This document shows, piece by piece, positions 11,560 through 21,249 of a stretch of DNA of 64,000 nucleotides. Every line of letters starts with the position of its first letter. Within the stretch, counting starts at the first letter, position 1. The translations under genes were made by a program, and so were the position numbers. Origin of the DNA: Larix kaempferi (taxonomy: Eukaryota; Streptophyta; Pinopsida; Pinales; Pinaceae); assembly GCA_027924585.1 (NCBI GenBank), contig BSBM01000825.1, forward strand, positions 3,080,001-3,144,000, in the 5' to 3' direction. The notes below the pieces were generated by a model. The model ran no database searches, was not told the origin of the DNA, and saw nothing but the letters and a program-made list of their open reading frames with translations.

Positions 11560-12140
11560 ATAATTTGGCCCTGGGAGATTTGCAGATAGTATTTCAAGGT
11601 TTTACCTATGGCATATAATTTGGCCCTGGGATATCTAGAAAATGCTCTTTTGAGGTTTTGCTCTGGGAGGACATATAATTTGGCCCTGGGAGATCTGCAG
11701 ATAGTGTTTTGAGGTTTTTCCTATGGCATATAATATGGCCCTGGGATATCTGGCAGATGCTCTTTCAAGGTTTTGTCCTATGGCATATAATATGTCCCTG
11801 GGAGATCCGATAGGTTGGGCTGTGTGCCCGTAATAAGTCCTGGGATGCTCTTGTGAGGTTTTGCCATGACCACATATAATCTGTCCCTGGGAGATCCTAT
11901 AGGTAGAGCTGTGTGATCGTAATAGCCTAGGATGCTCTTGCGAGGTTTTGTGGTGACCACATATAATCTGTCCCTAGGAGATCCTATAGGTAGAGATGTG
12001 TGCTCGTAACAGCCTGGGATGCTCTTGCGAGGTTTTGTGGTGAGGTCACATATAATATGGCCCTGGGAAATCCTATAGGTAGAGCCGTGTGCTCGTAACA
12101 ACCTGGGATGCTCTTTCGAGGTTTTGTGACGCACGTAATA
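11560..12140 (+). repeat. C1 second tandem array (CATATAAT...CCCTGGGAGAT)
   Basis: The core CATATAATTTGGCCCTGGGA, with variants, recurs about eight times between 11560 and 12062 at roughly 55-90-base spacing, followed by AGATCCTATAGGTAGAG and GGATGCTCTTGCGAGGTTTTG text. It continues up to the 3' LTR region. C2 carries a diverged antisense equivalent at 31640-32140. The function is unknown, and the minus-strand open frame across it is a repeat artefact. Confidence 0.85.
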
Positions 12141-12348
12141 AGTCTTGAGGATTCCACAGTATGGCCAGTGATGATGAAGACCTACAGGTGGTGGGCCTAC
12201 ATCTAGTATGAAAAAGGACTGGCTCTGTAGAACTTCCTATGACGAGTAGAGTCAGAGATTGGTTGAGATAGTAGCAGCAGTGACGATGACGATGATCCCA
12301 AGAAGAAGACTTGTTTAGCATATCTGTGTCGAGAAATACCTTCCTAGT

Positions 12349-12358
12349 TAAGAGGGAG
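12349..12358 (+). promoter_or_regulatory. C1 polypurine tract
   Basis: TAAGAGGGAG immediately precedes the 3' LTR. The mirrored site in C2 is ATCCCTCTTA at 31391-31400. Confidence 0.85.
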
Positions 12359-12958
12359 TGTTGATGTATATGTAACTTCGGAATGTATTTAATCTATGTA
12401 TTTCATATATATTTATTGTACCCTTATTAGAGATGTGTTATTCCTCTATAAGGATGTGTCGTCATGTGGATTGACAAGTGTCGCAAGTGTGTGTACTTGC
12501 CGATGGGTTATTAGACCACCATGTGTGGGGTCAGCCCTGAAATATATATATTATAATGTGGATGTACCTAGCTAGACAAGTCAGCCCCATAAGGTCACTG
12601 GGTAAACAGGTTAGTATAAATAGAGATCAGGTGATCTCTATTTAGATTATTCGGAAAGTTATATCTCCCTCACTCAGAAAGTGGCGCACTAGTGAGGAGG
12701 AGGATCATCTGCTACTAGGAGACTATCTCAGTGTATTTTGGTTGTACTTTGGTTGAGCCATTGCTTTCTCTATCTCTGAGGAAGTTGTGGGGTTTTTCAC
12801 CTTAGGGTTTTACCCACAGAAACTCTATGTCTCTTGTCTCTCATGCTTTTGATTCTTGTGATGCTTGTCATGCTTATTGTGATTGTCATGCATTGATATA
12901 CTGTTATTCTCTTAGTGAGGATCCTAGAGTATTGTGAATTAATGCTCAAAATTTAACA
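12359..12958 (+). repeat. C1 3' LTR
   Basis: It repeats 5649-6253. The main length difference is a 6-base deletion near 12901 (CTGTTATTC against CTGTATATGTTATTC). It ends TTTAACA and is followed by the CAAGT duplication. Confidence 0.95.
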
Positions 12959-13013
12959 CAAGTTACCAGGCATCTCTGAAAACAACCTAAGAGAGCTTCC
13001 TGGAGTGATAACA

Positions 13014-14194
13014 GAATGAAGAATCTCCACTAAAATCTGAACCAAATAATGAATAGAAAAAACAAGGAGACTTCAAAGGACTCAAAGAAGTCTCACCCAT
13101 ACATCCATGAATGTGAGAATCATAAAGATGTAACAAAGTATGTGGTTTCCAACAAAAATATTTTTCAATCATAAATCTATTCACCCGAGTTTTGGATGAA
13201 TTTCCTCCAACATCAAATGAACCAAGTGTTGAGCAAGAAAAAACATGAGTCTTCAAGTGACTCAAATGCATATCATAGGGGCATCCAGGTAGATGTTCAT
13301 CATCATAAAGTAACAAAGGATGCTGCTGCAAATGTGAATAATAATGTGCTCCAACCATGTCATCATGAAAGGTAAATCTAGGAGTTCCATACTCCTCATG
13401 TGGCACCATAAAAAAAAACCTTTCACCCATTCTTCATGGAGACTAATGCTGCAAAACATGGAATTGTAGGATGTAGGAGAATGAACTAACTCACCCAAAT
13501 GATCAAAATGTGCATAAGTTTCAACATGGAAAGGATCCATATGGGTAGTATAATGCAGCTCCAAAAGTGTAAAACCTTTGTCATAGATAGGTTCCAATGT
13601 AGAGGAATCATGCTCTTCTTTAAAAATTGCATAACCTTCATCAAAAGACAATTCAAGTTCCTCTTCCACCACATCAAGTGTTTGGATCTCTTCAAGTTCA
13701 TCTTCAAACACATCAAGAACATTCAAATTTCCACATTTTTCATGATCCACCATGTCATGAGAATCCTCCAAACAACCTACCATTTGACAATCTGAAACAT
13801 AGGAGGAAAAACAAGTATCTTGCAACTTTTCAAGAAGTTGCTCATTTTGAATTGTGAGTTTATGATTATCCTCATTATTATTCAAGTATGCATCATGTAA
13901 CAATTCATTAAGCTCAAACAAATGGTTTCTATCAAAAAGCAAAGACATGAAATTACCTTTGATGTGGCACATTGCTCTTTGGATCTTCTCCATGTCTTCA
14001 AGGAAGGGTGTTTCTTCCAATGAAGTAGCTCTCCAACAAGAATTTGGCACCAATGCTTGAGTGTCATGGAGAATGCTGAGGGACTCTTGGATCTTCTTTT
14101 CATTCATCTTTAAAGACCCTTCAAGAAAATGAGGCTCTTGCAAATGAATCCTCATCTTCTTCATTTTTGCTTGGACCAACTTCATGAAGCTCAA
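13014..14194 (-). pseudogene. E4 ORF2, unknown acidic protein, frameshifted and cut by E1
   Basis: A frame from ATG 14194 runs 310 codons on the minus strand. At the A9 run near 13410 the better frame changes by one and continues (GERFFFMVPHEEYG...) up to the E1 junction at 13013, where it is severed. The C-terminus was probably left of the window start. The protein is rich in Glu, Asp, His and Leu, has a predicted helical middle (QNEQLLEKLQD) and repeated LYD(D/S)(E/H)(H/I)-type text near its end (LLLYDDEHLPGCPYD and LLHLYDSHIHGCMGE, a likely internal duplication followed by LSHLK/LSPLK). I do not recognise the family. It lies downstream of ORF1 in E4, so it is most likely transposon-encoded. 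Confidence 0.5.
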
Positions 14195-14789
14195 GTGGTG
14201 TTGTAGATATTTCTCCCTACGGATAGGTAGAAACTCTCTTAGGATAAAGCAGGATGCACTGACTCTATGCTAAGACAAAAAGGAAACAAATGCTACCTTG
14301 AGTTCCTGAACTAATCTTCACAACAAGATTAAATGCATTCAGAAGAGATGAAAGACGTAACTCACCTTCCAATTCGATGTTTGTCCCGCTTCTAGCTCTT
14401 GATCCCAAAGCTCCAATGTAGAACCTATTGAAATCAAACAAAGGACATGCATGCAAGCTTCCAAATACCTTGAAGCAAAGATTAAGTTCAAATCTAAACT
14501 AGATGCATTTCATACCAAAGATTTATACAATACACATGAAATGGGAAAAACAAGACAAGTTATCTTTTATTACAAACTTGAAGAGTGCTTACAAAGGTTG
14601 CTTGATATCCAAGCCAATCCTCCAGCTCCAAGTGCTTCCTCTAGCTATCTCTGCAGAAGTCTGAAGATCATAGGTTTGATGCCCCCAAAAGTCCTCCCTT
14701 TGGCTCATGGAAGGCCTCTCTCTTATAGCACATGGGAAGGTTAACCAATAAGAGAGAAGTGTGGATCTATGGAGGGTTTAGTGAATCAA
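14195..14789 (-). other. E4 interior without recognisable gene
   Basis: This is the stretch between ORF2 and the E3 insertion. Two short open frames (14265-14456 minus, 14451-14744 plus) show no family features and different base use, and I do not call them genes. The last five bases (ATCAA, 14785-14789) are the E3 target duplication. Confidence 0.4.
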
Positions 14790-15163
14790 TGTAAGGCACC
14801 TGCAACAATTAATTAACAAGAATATGCGAAATAGCAGAAATGACAGAACTCAAAATCACTTTTGTATTGATCACAGGCCACTTCGAGGGGGCAACCTCCT
14901 TTGAGCAAGCTCAATACAAATAACTTCACCGTCCTTCATAGGTCTCAACACACACTTATATACTAATTCTAGGCGCCAATACTATGGGTCGAAACCATGG
15001 GCCGTTACAAACTATGGATTAACAATACTACGGGCGGCTTACAAAGCATATGTGCCAACAACAATAACACAAACTATTGATTAACAAATACTATGGGACG
15101 ACTTACAAAGCATATGCGTCCAACAACAACATACTAACAAAGTAAAGACATGGGTTCCTAACA
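14790..15163 (-). repeat. E3 3' LTR
   Basis: It is identical in length to 20529-20902. The adjacent pyrimidine run TCCCCTCCCCC (15164-15174) is the complement of the polypurine tract. Confidence 0.95.
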
Positions 15164-15194
15164 TCCCCTCCCCCTTAAAAAAAAAGCTTTGTCC

Positions 15195-18100
15195 TCAAAG
15201 CTTTAGATGTGGAAATTGTTGTTGAATCTGAAGGAGTGGTTCCCATGTAGCATCCTCTGGTTGCATGCCGTGCCACTGAATTAAGACCTCTGTGATAGAA
15301 CGAGAGCGAAGCTGACGCGTGCGCCGATTGAGGATGGCCTCTGGCTCCAAAAGGATGGATCCTTCATTATCCAGTTCGGGTAAAATCGTTTGGCCGCTGA
15401 TGTTGGTGCCAAGAACTTTCTTCAGACAAGAGACATGAAAGACTGGATGAATGCGGGAAGAAGGAGGAAGTTCCAATTTATAAGCAACGGACCCAATCCT
15501 CTGAAGGATCCGATATGGCCCATAGAACTTTGGAGCGAGCTTATGACGCCCTTTGAGTTTCAAGGAGGATTGTTTGTACGGCTGGACACGAAGAAAAACC
15601 ATATTGCCGACTTGAAAAGTGTGCTCCGAATGGTGCTGATCAGCTTGTTGCTTCATGTGATTTCTTGCCATGTGAAGATTGTCCCGCAAAATGTGAAGAA
15701 TCTGATCGCGGTTGCGAAGGACCTTGTCAACTTCCTGAACTGGTGAACTGGTGGGGGTGTATGGAAGAAGAGCTGGAGGTGCCTGACCGTAGACTGCTTC
15801 ATATGGGGTCATCTTAGAGGCAGTATGGTAAGAGGTATTGTACCACCATTCAGCGAGAGGGAGCCACTTTGCCCACTGATGTTGTTGTTCTGAGGTGAAG
15901 CAACGAAGATAAGTTTCCAAGCATTTATTGACAATTTCCGTCTGACCATCTGTTTGTGGGTGATACCCTAAACTCATATTCAGTTTGGTGCCAGTGTGGT
16001 GAAATAGTTCTGTCCAAAAATGACTAGTGAAGGTCGCATCACGATCCGAGACAATGGAAGAAGGGATGCCATGAAGACGAAAGATCTGGTCCATAAAAAT
16101 TTGAGCGACAGAGGAGGCTGTATAGGGATGGCTGAGAGCGCAAAAATGACTATATTTGGAGAGATGATCAACCACAACGAGAATCACTGTCTTCCCACTA
16201 GATTTAGGGAGCCCTTCAATGAAATCCATAGAAATATCTGTCCAAATCCGTGTAGGTATGGGCAAGGGTTCAAGCAATCCTGGAAGGAGTGTTGTTTCAC
16301 CCTTATTGCGCTGACAGGTATCACATTCGGCCACCATCTGTTGAATTGTCCTTTTCATGCCCTGCCAAAAGAAATTACGCCGTGCTCGTTCATATGTTTT
16401 GAGGAACCCAGAGTGCCCGGCCGATGGAGAAGCATGGAGTTCATAGAAGACAGCCTGTTGAAGATCTGTGCTTTGGGGAAGCACCAGACGACCCTTGTAT
16501 CGCAGAGAAGCACCATCCCAAGAGTAATGTGGGACAGCCGAAGGATTGTTGGTCAAGCGTTGGATGATATGAGATAAGGAAGAGTCATTGATGTAACCCT
16601 GTTGAACAGATTGCAACCAATTTGGAATAGGCATAGAAATAGCTGAAAGAGAACCTTGGGCATCAAATGTGCGAGAAAGAGCATCTTCCACAATATTGTC
16701 TTTACCCTTCTTGTAAGTGATCTCATAGTCATAACCCATGAGTTTTCTAACCCATTTCTGTTGTGCCGGGGAGGAGACACGCTGGTCCAAGAAATATTTC
16801 AGACTCTGGTGATCAGTCTTGATGCAGAAATGATTCCCTAATAGGTATGGACGCCACTTCTGTACTGCATGCAAAATAGCCATCATTTCCTTCTCATAGG
16901 TAGAGGCAGCTAAATTCTTACCTGAAAGGGCTTTGCTGGTGAACGCGATGGGGTGTTCATCTTGAAGGAGAACAGCACCAAGTCCATTGCCGCAAGCGTC
17001 ACTCTCAATAGTGAAGGGCTTGGAAAAATCGGGCATAGCTAGCACAGGTGTAGTACACATAGCTTGTTTTAGTTTGTCAAATGCACACTGAGCATCAGGT
17101 GTCCATGTAAAAGAATATTTTTTTAATAGAGCAGTTAATGGAGCTGCAATCTTCCCATAATCCTTGACAAACTTGCGGTAGTAGCCAGTCAACCCCAAAA
17201 AACCACGAAGGCTCTTGAGTGTCTGAGGATGTGGCCAATTGTTCATGGCCTCGATTTTGGCAGGATCCACGCGAACCCCTTGTGCTGAGATAATGTGCCC
17301 GAGATACTCAACTTCCTTTTGTCCAAAAACACATTTAGACTGCTTGGCATGGAGATGATGGTCAGAGAAAAGTTGCATGACAAGATCCAGATGCTGGAGA
17401 TGTTCATCCCATGTTTTACTGTAGATGAGGATATCATCAAAGAATACCAGAATGAATTTCCGCAAGTAGGGTTGAAATATTTTATTCATTAAGGCCTGGA
17501 ATGTGGAAGGAGCATTAGTGAGGCCAAAGGGCATGACCAAAAACTCATAATGGCCATCATGTGTGCGAAAAGCTGTTTTAGGAATATCATCCTCATGAAC
17601 CCGAATTTGATGATACTCAGAACGAAGATCCAACTTGGAGAAAAAGTGAGCCCCATGAAGCTCATCAAGAAGCTCATCAACAACAGGAATTGGAAACTTA
17701 TCCTTGATGGTGAGGTGATTAAGTGCTCGGAAGTCAATGCAGAGGCGCCATGACCCATCTTTTTTGCGGACAAGAATAACTGGAGAAGAAAAGGAACTAG
17801 TGCTTGGGCGAATAATACCTTGCTTCAATAAGTCCCAAATGAGCATTTCAATCTCCGTTTTTTGGTGAAATGGGTAGCGATAGGGCCTGATGTTGGGAGG
17901 AACGCTGCCAGGAACGAGCTGAATACGATGGTCTTCTGTCCTGGAAGGTGGTAATCCCACTGGTTCAGCAAAGACACCTGTATATCGATCCATAATTTGT
18001 TGTAGATCCAAAGGAGTAGTGGAGACCGCTGATGGTTGCATCTGGATGGAATGGATTTGAGCGATGACACCATGTGAACTCTTCTTGAGGAGTTTTTCCA

Positions 18101-19514
18101 TGCGATGTGAACTGATGATGCTGAGAGAACCTGGTTGTAATCCTGTCAATGTGTGTTTGTGTCCATTGAGGGAAAACTGCATCCAAAGTTCGGCAAAATC
18201 CCATAAGATAGGGCCGAGTGTGCATAGCCATTGAGCACCCAAAACCACATCAAATCCGCCTAAGGGCAAGGCAAACATGTCCGAGCGCAAGATATAATCT
18301 CCCATAGAGATACGCACATTTCGACACTTCCCTTTGCAAGGTAAGGTGCCCCCATTGGCAATCATGACTTCAAAGTTGGAGCAAGGATGGATAAAACAAT
18401 CAGCTTGTTTGGCGATCCGAGGGTCAATGAAATTATGAGTGCTACCAGAATCAATGAGGATTGTAAGAGGAAGCTTCTTGAAGTAACCCCTGACCCGCAT
18501 TGTTTGGGGGGTGGTGATTCCAGCTAAAACATGGAGAGATATCTCTGGCTGGTCATCCTGAGACGGAGGGTCAATAGGCGGTTCCTGACTGTCGACCGGA
18601 GCATCCAAGGTTTCTGGATCTTCGTCACCCATTTCTGAGGCAGGTGGAGACTCCACATCCAGGAGATAGAGCTTTTGCTGAACACATCTATGTCCCCGAG
18701 TGAATTTCTCATCACAATTATAGAAAAGCCCCTTTTCTCTGCGTGCTTGCATCTCTGTTTCAGACAAACGCTTGATAGGAGTCAGTCGAGGAGCCTGCGG
18801 TATAGGTGGTCGCTGAGAACCCATATTTCGGAAGGGAACAAAAGTGGGCTTGGAGCGTTGTTGGGCTGCAAGCTTGTATTCTGCCAACTTAGCCAACCCG
18901 AGTGCTTCCATCATTGTGTTGGGGTAGAACATTTTGACCTCAGAGCGAATGGCATCCTTTAGACCACTGATAAAACAACTCCGGTAAAATTCATCAGACA
19001 ATCCTTTGGTGTGGTTGGCTAGATTCTCAAATTCCGTCTGATACTCTCTCACAGTGCCAGTTTGGCGAAGTTTAGTGAGGGCTCCTGTGAAGTCATCAAA
19101 AGCACTAGGACCAAATCGTTGCAAAAGGAGCTGGCAAAAGTCTGGCCAGTTGGGCTCTGGATGAGCCTTGATGTACCAGCGGTACCATTGAAGAGCTTCC
19201 TGTTCCAAATGAAAGGATGCCAGTGGAACTTTGTTGGCATCAAAAGTATTATGCAGACTGAAATACTGTTCTGCACGATAGATCCATCCAGTTGGATCGG
19301 TACCATTGAAGCGAGGAAAATCAAGCTTCGGACCACGGAAATTGCTGGAAGCAGAGAACCCATTGTCTACTGAAGACTCGGACTGCCGTTTGTTGTTCAT
19401 AGCTGAATGTTTAAGATGGAGACCGAGAAATTTTTCATCCAGATCTTGGAGTTTGGCTTGGATGGCTGCAAGTGCTTCCTCCATGGTTTTTGCTCCTGCA
19501 CGGGTGACAACCAT
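15195..19514 (-). CDS. gag-pol: E3 chromovirus Gag-Pol polyprotein, full length
   Basis: A single frame of 1439 codons. Gag core lies about residues 60-230 (FPRFNGTDPTGWIYRAEQYF...). The zinc knuckle around 265-280 reads YNCDEKFTRGHRC, so the usual first Cys appears to be Tyr. Protease has D-S-G at 355-357 (LIDSGSTHNFID). RT spans about 560-735, with LVRKKDGSWRLCIDFRALN, MPFGLTNAPSTFQ and catalytic Asp693-Asp694 in VFFDDILIYS. RNase H covers about 790-915 (IESDACGNGLGAVL, TDHQSLKYFLDQ). Integrase has HHCC residues (GHSGFLKTYE...CDTCQ), Asp1097 (SMDF), SDRDATF and a TDGQTE segment. The C-terminus has GPY-type and chromodomain segments (VLIQWHGMQPEDATWEP), which in this group direct integration towards marked heterochromatin. 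Oddities: RSEYHQI instead of the usual RSGYHQI, and the Cys loss. Otherwise it looks capable of expression; I infer recent activity. Confidence 0.96.
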   Translation of the reverse strand: MVVTRAGAKTMEEALAAIQAKLQDLDEKFLGLHLKHSAMNNKRQSESSVDNGFSASSNFRGPKLDFPRFNGTDPTGWIYRAEQYFSLHNTFDANKVPLASFHLEQEALQWYRWYIKAHPEPNWPDFCQLLLQRFGPSAFDDFTGALTKLRQTGTVREYQTEFENLANHTKGLSDEFYRSCFISGLKDAIRSEVKMFYPNTMMEALGLAKLAEYKLAAQQRSKPTFVPFRNMGSQRPPIPQAPRLTPIKRLSETEMQARREKGLFYNCDEKFTRGHRCVQQKLYLLDVESPPASEMGDEDPETLDAPVDSQEPPIDPPSQDDQPEISLHVLAGITTPQTMRVRGYFKKLPLTILIDSGSTHNFIDPRIAKQADCFIHPCSNFEVMIANGGTLPCKGKCRNVRISMGDYILRSDMFALPLGGFDVVLGAQWLCTLGPILWDFAELWMQFSLNGHKHTLTGLQPGSLSIISSHRMEKLLKKSSHGVIAQIHSIQMQPSAVSTTPLDLQQIMDRYTGVFAEPVGLPPSRTEDHRIQLVPGSVPPNIRPYRYPFHQKTEIEMLIWDLLKQGIIRPSTSSFSSPVILVRKKDGSWRLCIDFRALNHLTIKDKFPIPVVDELLDELHGAHFFSKLDLRSEYHQIRVHEDDIPKTAFRTHDGHYEFLVMPFGLTNAPSTFQALMNKIFQPYLRKFILVFFDDILIYSKTWDEHLQHLDLVMQLFSDHHLHAKQSKCVFGQKEVEYLGHIISAQGVRVDPAKIEAMNNWPHPQTLKSLRGFLGLTGYYRKFVKDYGKIAAPLTALLKKYSFTWTPDAQCAFDKLKQAMCTTPVLAMPDFSKPFTIESDACGNGLGAVLLQDEHPIAFTSKALSGKNLAASTYEKEMMAILHAVQKWRPYLLGNHFCIKTDHQSLKYFLDQRVSSPAQQKWVRKLMGYDYEITYKKGKDNIVEDALSRTFDAQGSLSAISMPIPNWLQSVQQGYINDSSLSHIIQRLTNNPSAVPHYSWDGASLRYKGRLVLPQSTDLQQAVFYELHASPSAGHSGFLKTYERARRNFFWQGMKRTIQQMVAECDTCQRNKGETTLLPGLLEPLPIPTRIWTDISMDFIEGLPKSSGKTVILVVVDHLSKYSHFCALSHPYTASSVAQIFMDQIFRLHGIPSSIVSDRDATFTSHFWTELFHHTGTKLNMSLGYHPQTDGQTEIVNKCLETYLRCFTSEQQHQWAKWLPLAEWWYNTSYHTASKMTPYEAVYGQAPPALLPYTPTSSPVQEVDKVLRNRDQILHILRDNLHMARNHMKQQADQHHSEHTFQVGNMVFLRVQPYKQSSLKLKGRHKLAPKFYGPYRILQRIGSVAYKLELPPSSRIHPVFHVSCLKKVLGTNISGQTILPELDNEGSILLEPEAILNRRTRQLRSRSITEVLIQWHGMQPEDATWEPLLQIQQQFPHLKL

Positions 19515-20526
19515 AACCAGGATTTTTTTTTTTTTTTGACTGGGTAGGAAAACAAAAACAGGAACTACTTCAGTAAGGGAAAATTTGGATTTGGGAAAAA
19601 ATCAGAAGGGTAATTGGGGTTTGACTAAATTTTGGACACTGTTGGATAGATAGGGAAGCAAAAATGAGGATTTCAGAAGCGGGGTGAAAGAATGGGAAAA
19701 TTTGGCAGAAGGGAACAAAGAAGTAGAATTCAGAAAGGAACTTTGTGGTAAAATTTGAAGGTGATTGGGTGAAATCTGAGGAAGTTATGGCAAACCCTAA
19801 AAATAGACAAATGTGGGATTTCAGGCTTTGGGAAGGGGAATTGGGGATAGGGTCCTCAGGACTGAAATATGCAGAATGGGATGACAGGGGTTCCCCGAAA
19901 ATTTCAAGGGAAACAGAGTGGAAATAAGGGAGATATGGAGAAAATACTGAATTTTATACTTTTTTTTTTTTTTTTTTTAATCTCAGACTGGAGCGGCTAC
20001 GGCTCGAAAGAAATCTGGAACAACGCCGAATGGACTGAAAATGGCTGAATCTGGAACGGCTTGCAAAATAGATCTGAAACGGCGCAGCAGTGATCGACAA
20101 TAGTTCAGCTGAAAGTAGATATGGACCCCAGGTATGTGCGGCTTCCTAACAGTTCAGGGGTTTCACTCAGCCACCAATGCTGTCTGACGGCTTGCGTATT
20201 GGGGCAATACCCCTCACTCCACGGCTCAGGTAAAATTGATAACCGCTTTGCCACAAACGACAGCTCTTGGTTTACCTCACGGGTGGAAACTAGTCAATCA
20301 GGTAGGGGTTGTTGCCCTTTTCGCCGGCAGGTCCTCTCAATGGGCCAGCTACTTCGGGGTTCCTGTGGTACCCCTCACAATGAGTTTTAGGGCTTATGCC
20401 CAAGTACTTCCCACAGTTAAGCGGATGGGGATTATTCCCAAATCCGAACCTGCAACAAATGTGAAAAAAAAAAAAAAATTTGGCAGAAATTTCACCCAGC
20501 GAGCCCAAGAAAGTGCTCTGATACCA
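19515..20526 (-). promoter_or_regulatory. E3 leader and primer binding site
   Basis: The initiator-Met primer site (TGGTATCAGAGC read on the minus strand) is at 20515-20526, two bases from the LTR. The leader is about 1 kb, longer than usual for so small an element, with a T run of about 20 at 19960-19978 and an A run of about 15 near 20464 (plus strand). Several short frames occur; none has family features. Confidence 0.8.
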
Positions 20527-20528
20527 GA

Positions 20529-20902
20529 TGTAAGGAACCTGCAACAATTAATTAACAAGAATACACGAAATAGCAGAAATTACAGAACTCAGAATCACTT
20601 TTGTATTGATCACAGGCCACTTCGAGGGGGCAACCTCCTTTGAGCAAGCTCAATACAAATAACTTCACCGTCCTTCATAGGTCTCAACACACACTTATAT
20701 ACTAATTCTAGGCGCCAATACTATGGGTCGAAACCATGGGCCGTTACAAACTATGGATTAACAATACTACGGGCGGCTTACAAAGCATATGCGCCAACAA
20801 CAATAACACAAACTATTGATTAACAAATACTACGGGACGACTTACAAAGCATATGCGTCCAACAACAACATACTAACAAAGTAAAGACATGGGTTCCTAA
20901 CA
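20529..20902 (-). repeat. E3 5' LTR
   Basis: 374 bp, paired with 14790-15163, followed by the ATCAA duplication. This is the upstream LTR in element orientation and should carry the promoter. Confidence 0.95.
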
Positions 20903-20907
20903 ATCAA

Positions 20908-21249
20908 GCTAGCTAAACAAAGAAGGATTTAGGATCGAACCAAGGGTGGTAATCCCAACAAAATCTCCTCGAAGGTTGAAATCCCAATATCCAAGGAAAA
21001 AAGACTAATTTTAGACTACCGCGCCCCTATAACTGAGCATCATGTGGTAGTACTGCGCCCCAGAGAAGGAGCAAAGCGCGGTAGTGCTGACTACCGCGCC
21101 CCTGTAGATGTGCAGGGAGTGGTAGTGCTCACAAACAGGGCTAAGTTGGGTTGGCAGATGGCAGAAAAAGTGTTTTCTCTTAGTTTTCAGTCAATGGTTT
21201 TCACTCTGGATGTTCAGATGATATTTAAGGGAAATTGTCGTTTAGGTTG
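20908..21249 (-). other. E4 interior with GC-rich hairpin repeats
   Basis: Three copies of CTACCGCGCCCC/CTGCGCCCC-like text and two of GTGGTAGT occur within 21017-21130. GCGCGGTAGT (21076-21085) and ACTACCGCGC (21090-21099) form perfect 10-base arms around GCTG. This is a GC-rich island in AT-rich DNA, downstream of ORF1 in element orientation. There is no coding frame on the ORF1 strand. Confidence 0.6.

Larger units (their letters stand above)
5649..12958 (+). mobile_element. C1: Ty1/copia retrotransposon, complete but mutated
   Basis: The element is 7310 bp, bounded by TG...CA and by the 5-bp target duplication CAAGT (5644-5648 and 12959-12963). Two LTRs (605 and 600 bp) differ by roughly 16 substitutions and two small indels by my count. 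The order is LTR, Met-tRNA primer site, gag, protease, integrase, reverse transcriptase, RNase H, about 1.5 kb of tandem repeats, polypurine tract, LTR. Integrase before reverse transcriptase is the copia order. Several stops and a frameshift make this copy non-coding. C2 (30808-38027) is a close relative in the opposite orientation. Confidence 0.95.
1..13013 (+). mobile_element. E1: Gag-only LTR retrotransposon, left end outside window, split by copia C1
   Basis: Two copies of a long terminal repeat bracket a short interior. The left copy (1-1249) starts before the window. The right copy runs 3914-5648 and resumes at 12964-13013 after the nested copia element. Both copies end GATAACA, and the right copy starts TGTTATC, a perfect 7-base inverted terminal repeat. 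An Asp-tRNA-type primer site follows the left LTR and a purine tract precedes the right LTR. The interior (1250-3913) codes only for a Gag-like protein, with no protease, reverse transcriptase or integrase, so the element is non-autonomous (TR-GAG or LARD type). It lies inside the minus-strand element E4, interrupting its second ORF at 13014. The left target-site duplication is outside the window. Confidence 0.88.
3914..13013 (+). repeat. E1 3' LTR, split by copia C1
   Basis: The LTR begins TGTTATC at 3914 and ends GATAACA at 13013. Removing C1 (5649-12958) and one copy of its CAAGT duplication gives about 1.78 kb. Positions 4432-5648 and 12964-13013 align with the left LTR at 1-1249. The insertion point is in the text GTTCAAGTTACCAGG, which is uninterrupted at about 1192-1206 in the left LTR and so proves the nesting. 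Confidence 0.9.
14790..20902 (-). mobile_element. E3: intact chromovirus (Ty3/gypsy)
   Basis: 6113 bp bounded by 374-bp LTRs starting TGTAAGG and ending CCTAACA, with target duplication ATCAA at 14785-14789 and 20903-20907. By eye the two LTRs differ at about 7 of 374 positions, so insertion is fairly recent. It has an initiator-Met primer site, a purine tract and one uninterrupted gag-pol frame with gypsy order (protease, RT, RNase H, integrase) and a C-terminal chromodomain. Short LTRs and small size suit a Reina-like or related chromovirus; the exact clade needs a tree. Confidence 0.97.

Noticed and set aside
10997-12134. 118-codon open frames on each strand
   Set aside because: Both lie wholly in tandem arrays and translate to repetitive peptides; no start context or family.
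16020-16577. 185-codon plus-strand frame and others inside E3
   Set aside because: Antisense shadows of the intact 1439-codon gag-pol.
19960-19978. T run as a transcription terminator
   Set aside because: It is within the E3 leader in a eukaryotic element; a simple homopolymer with no polymerase III gene upstream.
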